A DNA stretch of 64,000 nucleotides from Bolinopsis microptera (lineage: Eukaryota > Ctenophora > Tentaculata > Lobata > Bolinopsidae), in NCBI RefSeq assembly GCF_026151205.1, contig NC_087072.1, positions 1,103,375 through 1,167,374 on the forward strand, read 5' to 3'. The notes beneath the pieces were generated by a model, which was not told where the DNA came from, did no database searches, and saw nothing but the letters and a program-made list of their open reading frames with translations. Position 1 is the stretch's first letter, and each line of letters opens with the position of its first letter. The translations under genes were made by a program, and so were the position numbers. Of the stretch, positions 1-15,000 are shown one piece after another.

Positions 1-3000
1 AGACCCAAGTTAAATATTGATAATATCCTTGACATGATAAAGAAAGTGACTGAAGTCACGACCAAGCATGATGAAAAGGAAGAAGCTAAAGCTCCAGTAC
101 CTGATGGGAAAGATGCCCCTAATGACTACATATTCGCTGCCGGACAGAGCAAGAGAATTCATGCGGAGCTGTTCAAAGTAATAGACAGTTCTGATGTTGT
201 GGTCCAGGTTTTAGATGCCAGAGATCCAATGGTTAGTTCTCTATTTAATCAGATATATCAGTCGGTACTTCTTTTGTAGGACCACCTACGGGGGAGAAAC
301 TGGGGCTTTTTTAGGATGGTATTTTAGAATTCCATATTGCGATCTCTTAAAATCCCTACTTTACTTTTCAGACTAACATTTTATTTCTTCTTAGTTAATA
401 TTCTGGCCTAATCAGGGCACGAGGTCAAAGTACATCGAAAGACATTTGAAGGAGGAGAAGTCCCACAAACATCTCATATTTATCCTAAACAAGTGTGACT
501 TGGTCCCAACATGGGTAACAAAAGGGTGGCTGGTGCACCTGTCGGCAGAATACCCTACCTTAGCTTTCCACGCCTCTGTTACAAATCCTTTGGAAAAGGT
601 ATTGTCCGTTAATTATCGATGTTTATACATTGTACATTTATACATTATACATGTTTATGTGACATTTTAATATATTGAGTGTTATAGTTAGAAAGCATAA
701 CTACGTAGGATATCTACTAAATAGCCACAATGTGTGCATAATAACATATAACATAATGTTATAGGTGCCCTGATTAATCTGCTGCGTCAGTTTGCTAGAC
801 TACACTCGGACAAGAAGCAGATAAGTGTTGGGTTTATTGGATACCCTAACGTCGGCAAAAGCTCCATCATTAACACCCTCAAACATAAAAAGGTTATGGT
901 TTACTTTGATGTCTACAAAATGCTGACTTTCATGTAAATTGTATAGCACTGTGGAAGTATCAAGCTACATTGATAATCAAAATGCACATCCTCTTGTGTA
1001 TACAATATACATGTGTAAGATCGCACTAATTAGGAAGATTGCTTGCTTATGATTTTATTACTTAATAGTACAGAGTTTGTTTACTGGTTAACCTAGGTCA
1101 ACTGAAATAAATCAGACATTCTCCAACCAATAACCCCCTCTCTCTCTCAGTGTTGTAAAGTAGCCCCACAACCAATAACCCCCTCTCTCTCAGTGTTGTA
1201 AAGTAGCCCCACAACCAATAACCCCCTCTCTCAGTGTTGTAAAGTAGCCCCACAACCAATAACCCCCTCTCTCAGTGTTGTAAAGTTGCCCCACAACCAA
1301 TAACCCCCTCTCTCAGTGTTGTAAAGTAGCCCCACAACCAATAACCCCCTCTCTCTCAGTGTTGTAAAGTAGCCCCACAACCAATAACCCCTCTCTCTCA
1401 GTGTTGTAAAGTAGCCCCACAACCAATAACCCCCTCTCTCTCAGTGTTGTAAAGTAGCCCCACTAGCGGGAGAGACGAAGGTTTGGCAGTACGTTTCCTT
1501 GTTCCGTCGTGTTAACCTCATAGATTGCCCCGGAGTTGTGAGCAACACCTCCGATTCTAACGCTGACATGATGTGCAAGGTAAGGATTGTGCCTCTAACG
1601 CTGACATGATGTGCAAGGTACGGATTGTGCCACTAACGCTGACATGATGTGCAAGGTAAGGATTGTGCCTCTAACGCTGACATGATGTGCAAGATAAGGA
1701 TTGTGCCTCTAACGCTGACATGATGTGCAAGGTAAGGATTGTGCCTCTAACGCTGACATGATGTGCAAGGTAAGGATTGTGCCTCTAACGCTGACATGAT
1801 GTGCAAGGTAAGGATTGTGCCTCTAACGCTGACATGATGTGCAAGGTAAGGATTGTGCCTCTAACGCTGACATGATGTGCAAGGTAAGGATTGTGCCTCT
1901 AACGCTGACATGATGTGCAAGGTAAGGATTGTGCCTCTAACGCTGACATGATGTGCAAGGTAAGGATTGTGCCTCTAACGCTGACATGATGTGCAAGGTA
2001 AGGATTGTGCCTCTAACGCTGACATGATGTGCAAGGTAAGGATTGTGCCTCTAACGCTGATATGATGTGCAAGGTAAGGATTGTGCCTCTAACGCTGACA
2101 TGATGTGCAAGGTAAGGATTGTGCCTCTAACGCTGACATGATGTGCAAGGTAAGGATTGTGCCTCTAACGCTGACATGATGTGCAAGGTAAGGATTGTGC
2201 CTCTAACGCTGACATGATGTGCAAGGTAAGGATTGTGCCTCTAACGCTGACATGATGTGCAAGGTAAGGATTGTGCCTCTAACGCTGACATGATGTGCAA
2301 GGTAAGGATTGTGCCTCTAACGCTGACATGATGTGCAAGGTAAGGATTGTGCCTCTAACGCTGACATGATGTGCAAGGTAAGGATTGTGCCTCTAACGCT
2401 GACATGATGTGCAAGGTAAGGATTGTGCCTCTAACGCTGACATGATGTGCAAGGTAAGGATTGTGCCTCTAACGCTGACATGATGTGCAAGGTAAGGATT
2501 GTGCCTCTAACGCTGACATGATGTGCAAGGTAAGGATTGTGCCTCTATTACGCTGACATGATGTGCAAGGTAAGGATTGTGCCTCTAACGCTGACATGAT
2601 GTGCAAGGTAAGGATTGTGCCTCTAACGCTGACATGATGTGCAAGGTAAGGATTGTGCCTCTAACGCTGACATGATGTGCAAGGTAAGGATTGTGCCTCT
2701 AACGCTGACATGATGTGCAAGGTAAGGATTGTGCCTCTAACGCTGACATGATGTGCAAGGTAAGGATTGTGCCTCTAACGCTGACATGATGTGCAAGGTA
2801 AGGATTGTGCCTCTAACGCTGACATGATGTGCAAGGTAAGGATTGTGCCTCTAACGCTGACATGATGTGCAAGGTAAGGATTGTGCCTCTAACGCTGACA
2901 TGATGTGCAAGGTAAGGATTGTGCCTCTAACGCTGACATGATGTGCAAGGTAAGGATTGTGCCTCTAACGCTGACATGATGTGCAAGGTAAGGATTGTGC

Positions 3001-6000
3001 CTCTAACGCTGACATGATGTGCAAGGTAAGGATTGTGCCTCTAACGCTGACATGATGTGCAAGGTAAGGATTGTGCCTCTAACGCTGACATGATGTGCAA
3101 GGTAAGGATTGTGCCTCTAACGCTGACATGATGTGCAAGGTAAGGATTGTGCCTCTAACGCTGACATGATGTGCAAGGTAAGGATTGTGCCTCTAACGCT
3201 GACATGATGTGCAAGGTAAGGATTGTGCCTCTAACGCTGACATGATGTGCAAGGTAAGGATTGTGCCTCTAACGCTGACATGATGTGCAAGGTAAGGATT
3301 GTGCCTCTAACGCTGACATGATGTGCAAGGTAAGGATTGTGCCTCTAACGCTGACATGATGTGCAAGGTAAGGATTGTGCCTCTAACGCTGACATGATGT
3401 GCAAGGTAAGGATTGTGCCTCTAACGCTGACATGATGTGCAAGGTAAGGATTGTGCCTCTAACGCTGACATGATGTGCAAGGTAAGGATTGTGCCTCTAA
3501 CGCTGACATGATGTGCAAGGTAAGGATTGTGCCTCTATTACGCTGACATGATGTGCAAGGTAAGGATTGTGCCTCTAACGCTGACATGATGTGCAAGGTA
3601 AGGATTGTGCCTCTAACGCTGACATGATGTGCAAGGTAAGGATTGTGCCTCTAACGCTGACATGATGTGCAAGGTAAGGATTGTGCCTCTAACGCTGACA
3701 TGATGTGCAAGGTAAGGATTGTGCCTCTAACGCTGACATGATGTGCAAGGTAAGGATTGTGCCTCTAACGCTGACATGATGTGCAAGGTAAGGATTGTGC
3801 CTCTAACGCTGACATGATGTGCAAGGTAAGGATTGTGCCTCTAACGCTGACATGATGTGCAAGGTAAGGATTGTGCCTCTAACGCTGACATGATGTGCAA
3901 GGTAAGGATTGTGCCTCTAACGCTGACATGATGTGCAAGGTAAGGATTGTGCCTCTAACGCTGACATGATGTGCAAGGTAAGGATTGTGCCTCTAACGCT
4001 GACATGATGTGCAAGGTAAGGATTGTGCCTCTAACGCTGACATGATGTGCAAGGTAAGGATTGTGCCTCTAACGCTGACATGATGTGCAAGGTAAGGATT
4101 GTGCCTCTAACGCTGACATGATGTGCAAGGTAAGGATTGTGCCTCTAACGCTGACATGATGTGCAAGGTAAGGATTGTGCCTCTAACGCTGACATGATGT
4201 GCAAGGTAAGGATTGTGCCTCTAACGCTGACATGATGTGCAAGGTAAGGATTGTGCCTCTAACGCTGACATGATGTGCAAGGTAAGGATTGTGCCTCTAA
4301 CGCTGACATGATGTGCAAGGTAAGGATTGTGCCTCTAACGCTGACATGATGTGCAAGGTAAGGATTGTGCCTCTAACGCTGACATGATGTGCAAGGTAAG
4401 GATTGTGCCTCTAACGCTGACATGATGTGCAAGGTAAGGATTGTGCCTCTAACGCTGACATGATGTGCAAGGTAAGGATTGTGCCTCTAACGCTGACATG
4501 ATGTGCAAGGTAAGGATTGTGCCTCTAACGCTGACATGATGTGCAAGGTAAGGATTGTGCCTCTAACGCTGACATGATGTGCAAGGTAAGGATTGTGCCT
4601 CTAACGCTGACATGATGTGCAAGGTAAGGATTGTGCCTCTAACGCTGACATGATGTGCAAGGTAAGGATTGTGCCTCTAACGCTGACATGATGTGCAAGG
4701 TAAGGATTGTGCCTCTAACGCTGACATGATGTGCAAGGTAAGGATTGTGCCTCTAACGCTGACATGATGTGCAAGGTAAGGATTGTGCCTCTAACGCTGA
4801 CATGATGTGCAAGGTAAGGATTGTGCCTCTAACGCTGACATGATGTGCAAGGTAAGGATTGTGCCTCTAACGCTGACATGATGTGCAAGGTAAGGATTGT
4901 GCCTCTAACGCTGACATGATGTGCAAGGTAAGGATTGTGCCTCTAACGCTGACATGATGTGCAAGGTAAGGATTGTGCCTCTAACGCTGACATGATGTGC
5001 AAGGTAAGGATTGTGCCTCTAACGCTGACATGATGTGCAAGGTAAGGATTGTGCCTCTAACGCTGACATGATGTGCAAGGTAAGGATTGTGCCTCTAACG
5101 CTGACATGATGTGCAAGGTAAGGATTGTGCCTCTAACGCTGACATGATGTGCAAGGTAAGGATTGTGCCTCTAACGCTGACATGATGTGCAAGGTAAGGA
5201 TTGTGCCTCTAACGCTGACATGATGTGCAAGGTAAGGATTGTGCCTCTAACGCTGACATGATGTGCAAGGTAAGGATTGTGCCTCTAACGCTGACATGAT
5301 GTGCAAGGTAAGGATTGTGCCTCTAACGCTGACATGATGTGCAAGGTAAGGATTGTGCCTCTAACGCTGACATGATGTGCAAGGTAAGGATTGTGCCTCT
5401 AACGCTGACATGATGTGCAAGGTAAGGATTGTGCCTCTAACGCTGACATGATGTGCAAGGTAAGGATTGTGCCTCTAACGCTGACATGATGTGCAAGGTA
5501 AGGATTGTGCCTCTAACGCTGACATGATGTGCAAGGTAAGGATTGTGCCTCTAACGCTGACATGATGTGCAAGGTAAGGATTGTGCCTCTAACGCTGACA
5601 TGATGTGCAAGGTAAGGATTGTGCCTCTAACGCTGACATGATGTGCAAGGTAAGGATTGTGCCTCTAACGCTGACATGATGTGCAAGGTAAGGATTGTGC
5701 CTCTAACGCTGACATGATGTGCAAGGTAAGGATTGTGCCTCTAACGCTGACATGATGTGCAAGGTAAGGATTGTGCCTCTAACGCTGACATGATGTGCAA
5801 GGTAAGGATTGTGCCTCTAACGCTGACATGATGTGCAAGGTAAGGATTGTGCCTCTAACGCTGACATGATGTGCAAGGTAAGGATTGTGCCTCTAACGCT
5901 GACATGATGTGCAAGGTAAGGATTGTGCCTCTAACGCTGACATGATGTGCAAGGTAAGGATTGTGCCTCTAACGCTGACATGATGTGCAAGGTAAGGATT

Positions 6001-9000
6001 GTGCCTCTAACGCTGACATGATGTGCAAGGTAAGGATTGTGCCTCTAACGCTGACATGATGTGCAAGGTAAGGATTGTGCCTCTAACGCTGACATGATGT
6101 GCAAGGTAAGGATTGTGCCTCTAACGCTGACATGATGTGCAAGGTAAGGATTGTGCCTCTAACGCTGACATGATGTGCAAAGTAAGGATTGTGCCTCTAA
6201 CTCTGACATGATGTGCAAGGTAATGGTTGTGCCTCTAACGCTGACATGATGTGCAAGGTAAGGATTGTGCCTCTAACGCTGACATGATGTGCAAGGTAAG
6301 GATTGTGCCTCTAACGCTGACATGATGTGCAAGGTAAGGATTGTGCCTCTAACGCTGACATGATGTGCAAAGTAAGGATTGTGCCTCTAACTCTGACATG
6401 ATGTGCAAGGTAAGGATTGTGCCTCTAACGCTGACATGATGTGCAAGGTAAGGATTGTGCCTCTAACGCTGACATGATGTGCAAGGTAAGGATCGTGCCT
6501 CTAACGCTGACATGATGTGCAAGGTAAGGGTTGTGCCTCTAACGCTGACATGATGTGCAAGGTAAGGATTGTGCCTCTAACGCTGACATGATGTGCAAGG
6601 TAAGGATCGTGCCTCTAACGCTGACATGATGTGCAAGGTAAGGATCGTGCCTCTAACGCTGACATGATGTGCAAGGTAAGGATTGTGCCTCTAACGCTGA
6701 CATGATGTGCAAGGTAAGGATTGTGCCTCTAACACTGACATGATGTGCAAGGTAAGGATTGTGCCTCTAACGCTGACATGATGTGCAAGGTAAGGATTGT
6801 GCCTCTAACGCTGACATGATGTGCAAGGTAAGGATTGTGCCTCTAACGCTGACATGATGTGCAAGGTAAGGATTGTGCCTCTAACGCTGACATGATGTGC
6901 AAGGTAAGGGTTGTGCCTCTAACGCTGACATGATGTGCAAGGTAAGGATTGTGCCTCTAACGCTGACATGATGTGCAAGGTAAGGATTGTGCCTCTAACG
7001 CTGACATGATGTGCAAGGTAAGGATTGTGCGTCTAACGCTGACATGATGTGCAAGGTAAGGATTGTGCCTCTAACGCTGACATGATGTGCAAGGTAAGGA
7101 TTGTGCCTCTAACGCTGACATGATGTGCAAGGTAAGGATTGTGCCTCTAACGCTGACATGATGTGCAAGGTAAGGATTGTGCCTCTAACGCTGACATGAT
7201 GTGCAAGGTAAAGATTGTGCCTCTAACGCTGACATGATGTGCAAGGTAAGGATTGTGCCTCTAACGCTGACATGATGTGCAAGGTAAGGATTGTGCCTCT
7301 AACACTGACATGATGTGCAAGGTAAGGATTGTGCCTCTAACGCTGACATGATGTGCAAGGTAAGGATTGTGCCTATAACGCTGACATGATGTGCAAGGTA
7401 AGGATTGTGCCTCTAACGCTGACATGATGTGCAAGGTAAGGATTGTGCCTCTAACGCTGACATGATGTGCAAGGTAAGGATTGTGCCTCTAACGCTGACA
7501 TGATGTGCAAGGTAAGGATTGTGCCTCTAACGCTGACATGATGTGCAAGGTAAGGATTGTGCCTCTAACGCTGACATGATGTGCAAGGTAAGGATTGTGC
7601 CTCTAACGCTGACATGATGTGCAAGGTAAGGATTGTGCCTCTAACGCTGACATGATGTGCAAGGTAAGGATCGTGCCTCTAACGCTGACATGATGTGCAA
7701 GGTAAGGATTGTGCCTCTAACGCTGACATGATGTGCAAGGTAAGGATTGTGCCTCTAACGCTGACATGATGTGCAAGGTAAGGATTGTGCCGCACTTTTC
7801 ATCAAATTCATTTGCCTTTGTTTTTAGATCTTATAAATACAGAATGAATAGGAGGTAGTTTGTGTCTCCCCTATTATAATGAGATTTTGTCTCGCCACTC
7901 ATTGAGCCGAACAATTGCTAAATTGTTTCGGATTTGTTCACTACATTGCTTCCCGACTCCGCCAATTTGAAATCAAAATATCGAAAGTGTTGAATTCAAT
8001 TTATTGAGAGCTATTAACTGTCGCGACAGGAAAAGCACTTAAACCTATAAATTATTGTAACACCATGGCGTCACAACTAGCATTTAGCCATTTTTACAGT
8101 AGCTGTTATGAAAAGTTCTTTCTAGAGAAATTTTATTATAAATTCTGACTTTCAGGGAGTTGTTCGGTTAGAATATGTGACAAACGCAGCTGATTACATC
8201 GAAACAATCATGGAGAAAATAAAACCCAAGTATCTCACACAAGCGTACAAGGTGAGTTTAAGTTATAACATAAAACTTTGTTAACATAACAAATTTACAT
8301 CCAACAGTCAGCAGATTAAGAAACGAAATAATACATATTCGATTTTTTTAAATCGCTGTTCAGTGTTCAAACATCTAATCGTCTGAAAAAATATAACTAA
8401 ACATTAATTATTTCCCTTCATTAAGGTATATATTCTAAGCTACACAAAATTAATATAATAAAACAAATTTCTAAAATCTGAATCCTTCCCAGTCAATCAA
8501 TCTGTTTCGTCAGTATTCGGCTTAATCACTGTCTACAATCTACATTAAAATATTGTGCTGCAAGATACTAGTTTATAAACAAATTGACGGTCAATGTTTA
8601 GCGTTATGAATAACGCTAAACATTGATCGTCAACTTGTTCTAGTTAAATAAATAGCACTGATATTAATCTGTCGAGGAAGCAACTCGAAACTTAAGTACT
8701 AGCTGGTTTGGGAACACTTAAAACCTCTTTAAGCCTCACTCCCCCTGGTTTGGGAACACTTAAAACCTCTTTAAGCCTCACTCCCCCTGGTTTGGGAACA
8801 CTTAAAACCTCTTTAAGCCTCACTCCCCCTGGTTTGGGAACACTTAAACCTCTTTAAGCCTCACTCCCCCTGGTTTGGGAACATTTAAAACCTCTTTAAG
8901 CCTCACTCCCCCTGGTTTGGGAACACTTAAAACCTCTTTAAGCCTCACTCCCCCACCCGGCTGAGGACCCTTATTACGATACACTACAACAGCCGGAATG

Positions 9001-12000
9001 GGACGTGTAGGAGTCTTGCTAGACTCGCTCCTCCAAAATGTCGCTCCTAAATTAATGCTATCTCGGCCACAAAACAACTTGTTTATGATAAAAATTCTAA
9101 GTTTCTCATTTCTAGCAAAGTATACAACCGGATTGATGGCAGAGTTTAGTGGTATACACAAGCTGTAAACGAAAATGTAGATATCGTAGTTGTGAACTGA
9201 TCCGTACAGACTGCCAGGTCCAAGGGCGTACTCCCAAATGTGAACCACGCAGAAGGGGATGTTAAAGAGACAGAAGATCATGGCAAGGATCAGGACTGTT
9301 GTAGAGGCGTGCACATTCCTTCTCCTCTTACCGTTTGTGTTCAAATCTCCTCTTCCAGAAGCCAATAGACAGCAGATAGATATGACACAGGATAGGATGA
9401 TGAGGGTGGTAAGGGTGGTGGGCAGTACAGCCAGCTCTAGCCAGTAGTATTTGTAGTGGATTGTTTCTGAGAATGCCAAGCTGACAATGATGATCTCGTA
9501 GAGGAAGAACAGTCCGCCCAGGATCATGATGTGACTCACTGTTACTCTGAGAAAGGGTTTCACCAGAGACAGCGTCCTGATGACGGTCATCATGCACGTC
9601 ACAAACACTGTCATCTTCATCGTGATGTCACTTGTTGCTATGAGAGCCTGGGGTAGGGCGTTTATTTAGAATGTATCACGTGTAGCTATTTAAAAGGACG
9701 AATAATATATTTGCACTGTAAGTTTTGGTGGCATCACACTTGCACTGATCGACTTTACCTGGAAAGAAAGAGGAGGGGCTGGCTGGACGGTGTCCAGGAA
9801 CCAGAAGGAGTGAACCCAAGTAGCCAGACTGGTGACACAGACCAGCATGTCGACCAGGTTGAGTGAGATAAAGAGGACAGTGCCAGGAGAGGGAGACTGT
9901 CTCTGGAGGAAGAAGGTGAGAGACAGGGTGTTGGTGAAGAGTCCCAGGATAACTATAGTTGCTGCCAGGTAGCTGGTAATGCTGATGTAGTCTGACATGT
10001 TGCTGGGTGGGAGAGATGTTTAGTAACTCAAATCACTTTATCTTGTGATAGTTGGGGGGGGGGAGTAGTAAAAATATATTTAAGAAATTATTAAGATTCT
10101 AGTCTCGATAGGGGGAGGGCGAGAGTAGTAAAAATATATTTAAGAAATTATTAAGATTCTAGTCTCGATATTGAAAATGGTAATAACGCCAGCGCAACCT
10201 CCTGCAATCGATACTACTGTACGGTTACTTCCCCGAATATAAATATTAAATATTGTAGCACCTGGATCACAACTTGTCGCTGGCAAAAACCATTTATTTA
10301 AGTTATGCGTTCGAACAGAAACGCTAAATAGTCATTTATAACGATATAACCGATCAAAGGCTTAAAATTTACAGTTCCACGCGCCAGTTGAAGAATGGAA
10401 GTGGTTTAACAAAGTAGGGTTAGTCTCTTAAAGTCTTAAATTTTAGTGCATGCAGTCTAGGATAGCCCCCCCCCCCTCCCGATGCGCAGTAGGCGACCCA
10501 TCCCTCCACCCACCCCACCGCCCCCACCCCCCCCCCCCCCTAGTGCCCTGCCCCCTGGCTACCAACTCGTATTATTGGTTGCATAACCCTTGCATAACCG
10601 GAACTGAGCATGGTTATACGGTTATATTACCACATATTATCCCAATCTCCCTTAAGTTATAACCAACTTTGCAAAACCTACAGTTTCACAGAAAATCATG
10701 TCTATGTTAGGCATAAATGGACCATAGTTTATTAGATATGGCCCATCCAGACATCCCAGACCAATAAATGATAATAAGCTGACTACGGCTGAGTCCTCCT
10801 AGAATGGGATATGTTTCTTTGATCTCAGTCTACAAGTGGTTATCAAAGTTCAAATAGCTAAATAGACACGGCGCAATTTGATGTTGTATAACGGTCAAAA
10901 TGAGTTGAAGAAATTCTGAATCCTGTAAGCCAAAACGGCCCCCTTATACGATCATTAGGCGCTGAACCAGTAAAGAACAAACACTACTACACTCTAGTAT
11001 AATTATATAATACTACTGTACAGGAACAAACACTAGTATAATATAGAACAAACACTACTACATAATATAATTATATAATACTACTATACAGGAACAAACA
11101 CTCTAGTATGATATAGAACAAACCTCTTATCTCATTTTCAGTCGTTAACACCATTAACAAAAGAAAACTTAGTCACCTTGAATCCAGACTATAGTGAAGT
11201 TAAACTTAATAAATAATTGTTGACCAGGTGTTAATCTTAGTATTATATTTAAATAATAATTGGGAGTCGAGTACTTCACAACGATAATCCGCCTCCCCAC
11301 TAGACATATAATAGTATATAATATATATATTGAGGTTTTAATAAATCAGGTGTTCAAGTTTTGCGAGGGGCCTTGTGAAGGAAATGGTGCACACTTCCGG
11401 CGCTACAAGGAATCCCTCACAAGGTTATTTAAGAGGAAATGTATGCAGTTAAACTGGCTAATTCAGCACTTAACTTCAGTGAGGCGTACAATTAATAGCG
11501 ATAGAGTAAGTAAAAAGAGAATATACCCAGCTAGCCTCATTGAATATTGGGAGTTGTTAAAACTCATGGAACTAAGGTATTGGACATTGATATGAATTAT
11601 ATGGGATAATGTAATTGGAATAATGTAATATTATCTGGAAGAAGATTAAGTTGTATAATATTTTAAACCAAGGATAGACATTAGACACAGTCTCATTGAC
11701 CACTAGCTATTTGACTATATTACTGAGGGAAGTTGGGACAAACTCTAAAGAGGAACTGCGAACCCTGATGCGAGACAGGGATATAAGGAGGGGGTTATCC
11801 GGGGTAGATCAGACTTAGTTCCGACCTAGTAGTAATACTACTGGATTACACCAACCCACCAGATTACACCAACCCACCAGATTACACCAACCCACCAGAT
11901 TACACATGTAAGCGGTTCAAATCCTCAATCATTAGCAAAATAACTACATACCACTTTTTGAAATCAGCAGCCGTATTTTACAATATAATTTACTAGAAGC

Positions 12001-15000
12001 TGCAAACAGATGACGCTCTGTCGTTTTAACAATTGAAAACTGCTCGGATATTTGGTGTAATCTGGTTGGCTAATCGTTGCTATGCGCCGTTGCTATGCGC
12101 CGTTATCAATTTGCCCCACCGGCCACCAGTTTTCTAGAGGATCTAGACAAATACTTTTAAACAAAGCTTATATCCATTGTGTAACGTAAATGTGGTATGT
12201 TTCATGGAATTAATGACACGTTAGTTTGGACACCACCACGCTGTTACCAATATAGGTAACGTCTATATTATATTAACAATATAACAATATATAGCGTCTA
12301 GCCACTATTGTAGAATTAAAGTAAGTTACAATGTCTACAATAATTATAATAGCGCCTGGTCGGCGACAAGCAATTAGAAGGTAGGCACAACTCACAAGGC
12401 ATAAGGGAGCCTCTATTATTAACAGCGTGGGCCGTGGGGGTCATTAATTCCATGAAACATACCACATTTACATTTACGCTACACAATGGATATAAGCTTT
12501 GTTTACAAGTATTTGTCTAGATCCTCTAGAAAACTGGTGAGTGGTGGCCACCTGCAGAGCTACCATCAATATGATTATAACGAAAAACAAACATTGGGGG
12601 GGGGGGCTGACCATATTAAAGTATATTAAAGTATATCCCCGGCCCTAAATCGGGAAAAACCTACATTTTAATATACTTTAATATACTTTAATATACCCTA
12701 AATTAGTCGAGCTATATTCTTCGTTTAGATTTGCAAGAAAAGCCTGTTTTTGGACTATTACATGAATTTACATCCAGTTTGGTCAAAAAATGGCTGAGTT
12801 ATGAGCTTTAAATCATATGCCCATATTTGGGCATACGCACCAAATTTGAAAGCTTTTGCCCAAAATTCGATCAAATTTCAATATTTGTTAATGAGACTAT
12901 CTTTATGTGAAAGATATAGCTCAATATCTGTTGAATAGTGGATACTAAGTAAAAAGACCTCCATGAACAAAATTGCACATAAAATATCTCGGTTTGTACT
13001 TTGTAAAATTGAAATCAGTTTTCAATATTTTTGCCTCCAAAAAGACACATAATTTCCAGCGACAGATTATAAATTGCCGGATTAAGAGATGTTGTCATTA
13101 AAGAAATGTAACTATGGCAAATTTTAAAGTTAAAAATAAAATCTGTTAACGGTTCATGATCTTCAAAGCAAGTCACTTGAAGCATTCGTTTGATACAGTG
13201 GCTTTAAAGAAGGGTATGAAATGGTGTGCGTCTCCAATAAACAGATAAATGCTGTAGGAGTTGTCTGTCTAGCTAGCCGCTATATGATATTATGCGGCGT
13301 AATGCTATTGGTTCATTTTGTTAACGGTTTTAATCGGTTGCAGTGCAACCTTCACAAGCAATCATTGTTGCGCAACCTTCCCACGAGAAGAAAAACTAAG
13401 AAGAAATAAGAATGCGATATTTAGGTTACCTGGTTACCAGATAGCAGAGGGCTAAAACAGAAAGGACGATGACGTCATGGATCCTTAGCGTATTCAGAGA
13501 TAGGTCACGCTTCCTCATGCTCACACTCTACAAAACCCTGGTGAGAAGCAAACTCGAATACTGCTGCCCGGTGTGGAACCCGGACAAGATCAGCGATATA
13601 GAAGCTATTGAAAGCATACAACGACACTATAACACTCGTCGAATCAGTGGCTGCCAGAACCTTGATTACTGGGAACGCCTGCAGAACCTGAATCTTCTCT
13701 CGTTACAGAGACGCAGAGAACGATACATCATAATCCATACGTATGGAAGATGATGAATGGACTAGCTCCGAACGACATCAGCATGCAGTTCAAGGAAAAA
13801 AGGCACAATTCTCAATCTCGACCCATTATGAAAACTCTTTTGGAGTAAAAGCAGCCAAACTATGGAACCTGCTCCCCAAGGAAGTTAACACAATCCAAGT
13901 CTTGGAAACTTTCAAATCCTCCCTTGCTAAATTCTTGAAAGGCTTCCCGGATACCCGCCCACAAAAGGGTATACCGCCATCACAAATAACTCTTTTTGGA
14001 ATGGACTCTACAAAAAGATCTAAGCCAGGAGTGATTGGAGGCTAGGAGGTATAGTATCAGGTACTTGATACTGTTGTCCAGAAGCGATCCCTGCCGAACC
14101 TACCTAAAGTAACCCTAAGTAAGTAGATATTTGATAACCCGTTAGGATCTTTAGAAAAACTGTCTGAAAGGATATATTAATCTCCTAGCATAAAACGGGG
14201 TAATCTTCACTCAGCCCTTGTCCGAATGCTTTTTACAGTGCTAAGTGGCTCGTGTCATACTGTGGATATTATATTATTATATTATTATGTCTCAACCTAG
14301 AACATGATCACTAGCATGACAAAGCCTTTATTGAAGGTGTGTTAGCAATGAGTGCCACCTTGATAATAATATAACTGACACCCCGATAATATAACTGACA
14401 CCGAGCTATAAATCTACTTACTAATACTTAGGCCGGCTGGCGAATACTCTAGGAGAGATTAGCAGATTCTCCTTCTGGATCAATGCTGGTTTGTTTAAAT
14501 ACTACTTGTTATACAAGACCACAATTCAGCTAAGAATTTCCATTACGGCAGTAGGGTTGCCATTATCGGTACAAAATTTTTTATCGCGATAATCGATAAT
14601 TTGGCACCGTTTGGCGGTTGGGGTCTAGTTTGTTGGTCAACTGCTATCTCGAAACCAAGTTTCACAAAAAATCAGGGTGAACCACCCACCCCCACCCCCC
14701 TGTAAGGACATGTTTTATTCATAGGACAGAGAGGAGCGCGATTGGATATCCAATTATCATTAAATATTAAGGACATGTTTTATTCATAGGACAGAGAGGA
14801 CCGCGATTGGATATCCAATTATCATTAAACATTATATACTTGCTTTAGGTACTTGGTATAATAGATATGATAATGATATTGGCTTGAGCTTCCATCATTT
14901 CTGTTGGACCAGGAGCTTCCTATTATCATGTTAAATTGAGTTGAATAATTAACCTTATTAAAGATACAGTGGGACGGTGGAATATGGTATTCAGTACGGA

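Noticed and set aside
1556-7793. CRISPR-like regular repeat
   Set aside because: Units abut with no spacers, and each unit is exon plus splice donor. It is a eukaryotic minisatellite.
9259-9447. Plus-strand frame over the GPCR
   Set aside because: It is a shadow of the minus-strand receptor exon, whose TM motifs are clear.
11908-11922. GGTTCAAATCC, a tRNA B-box-like sequence
   Set aside because: No A box, acceptor stem or cloverleaf could be placed around it.
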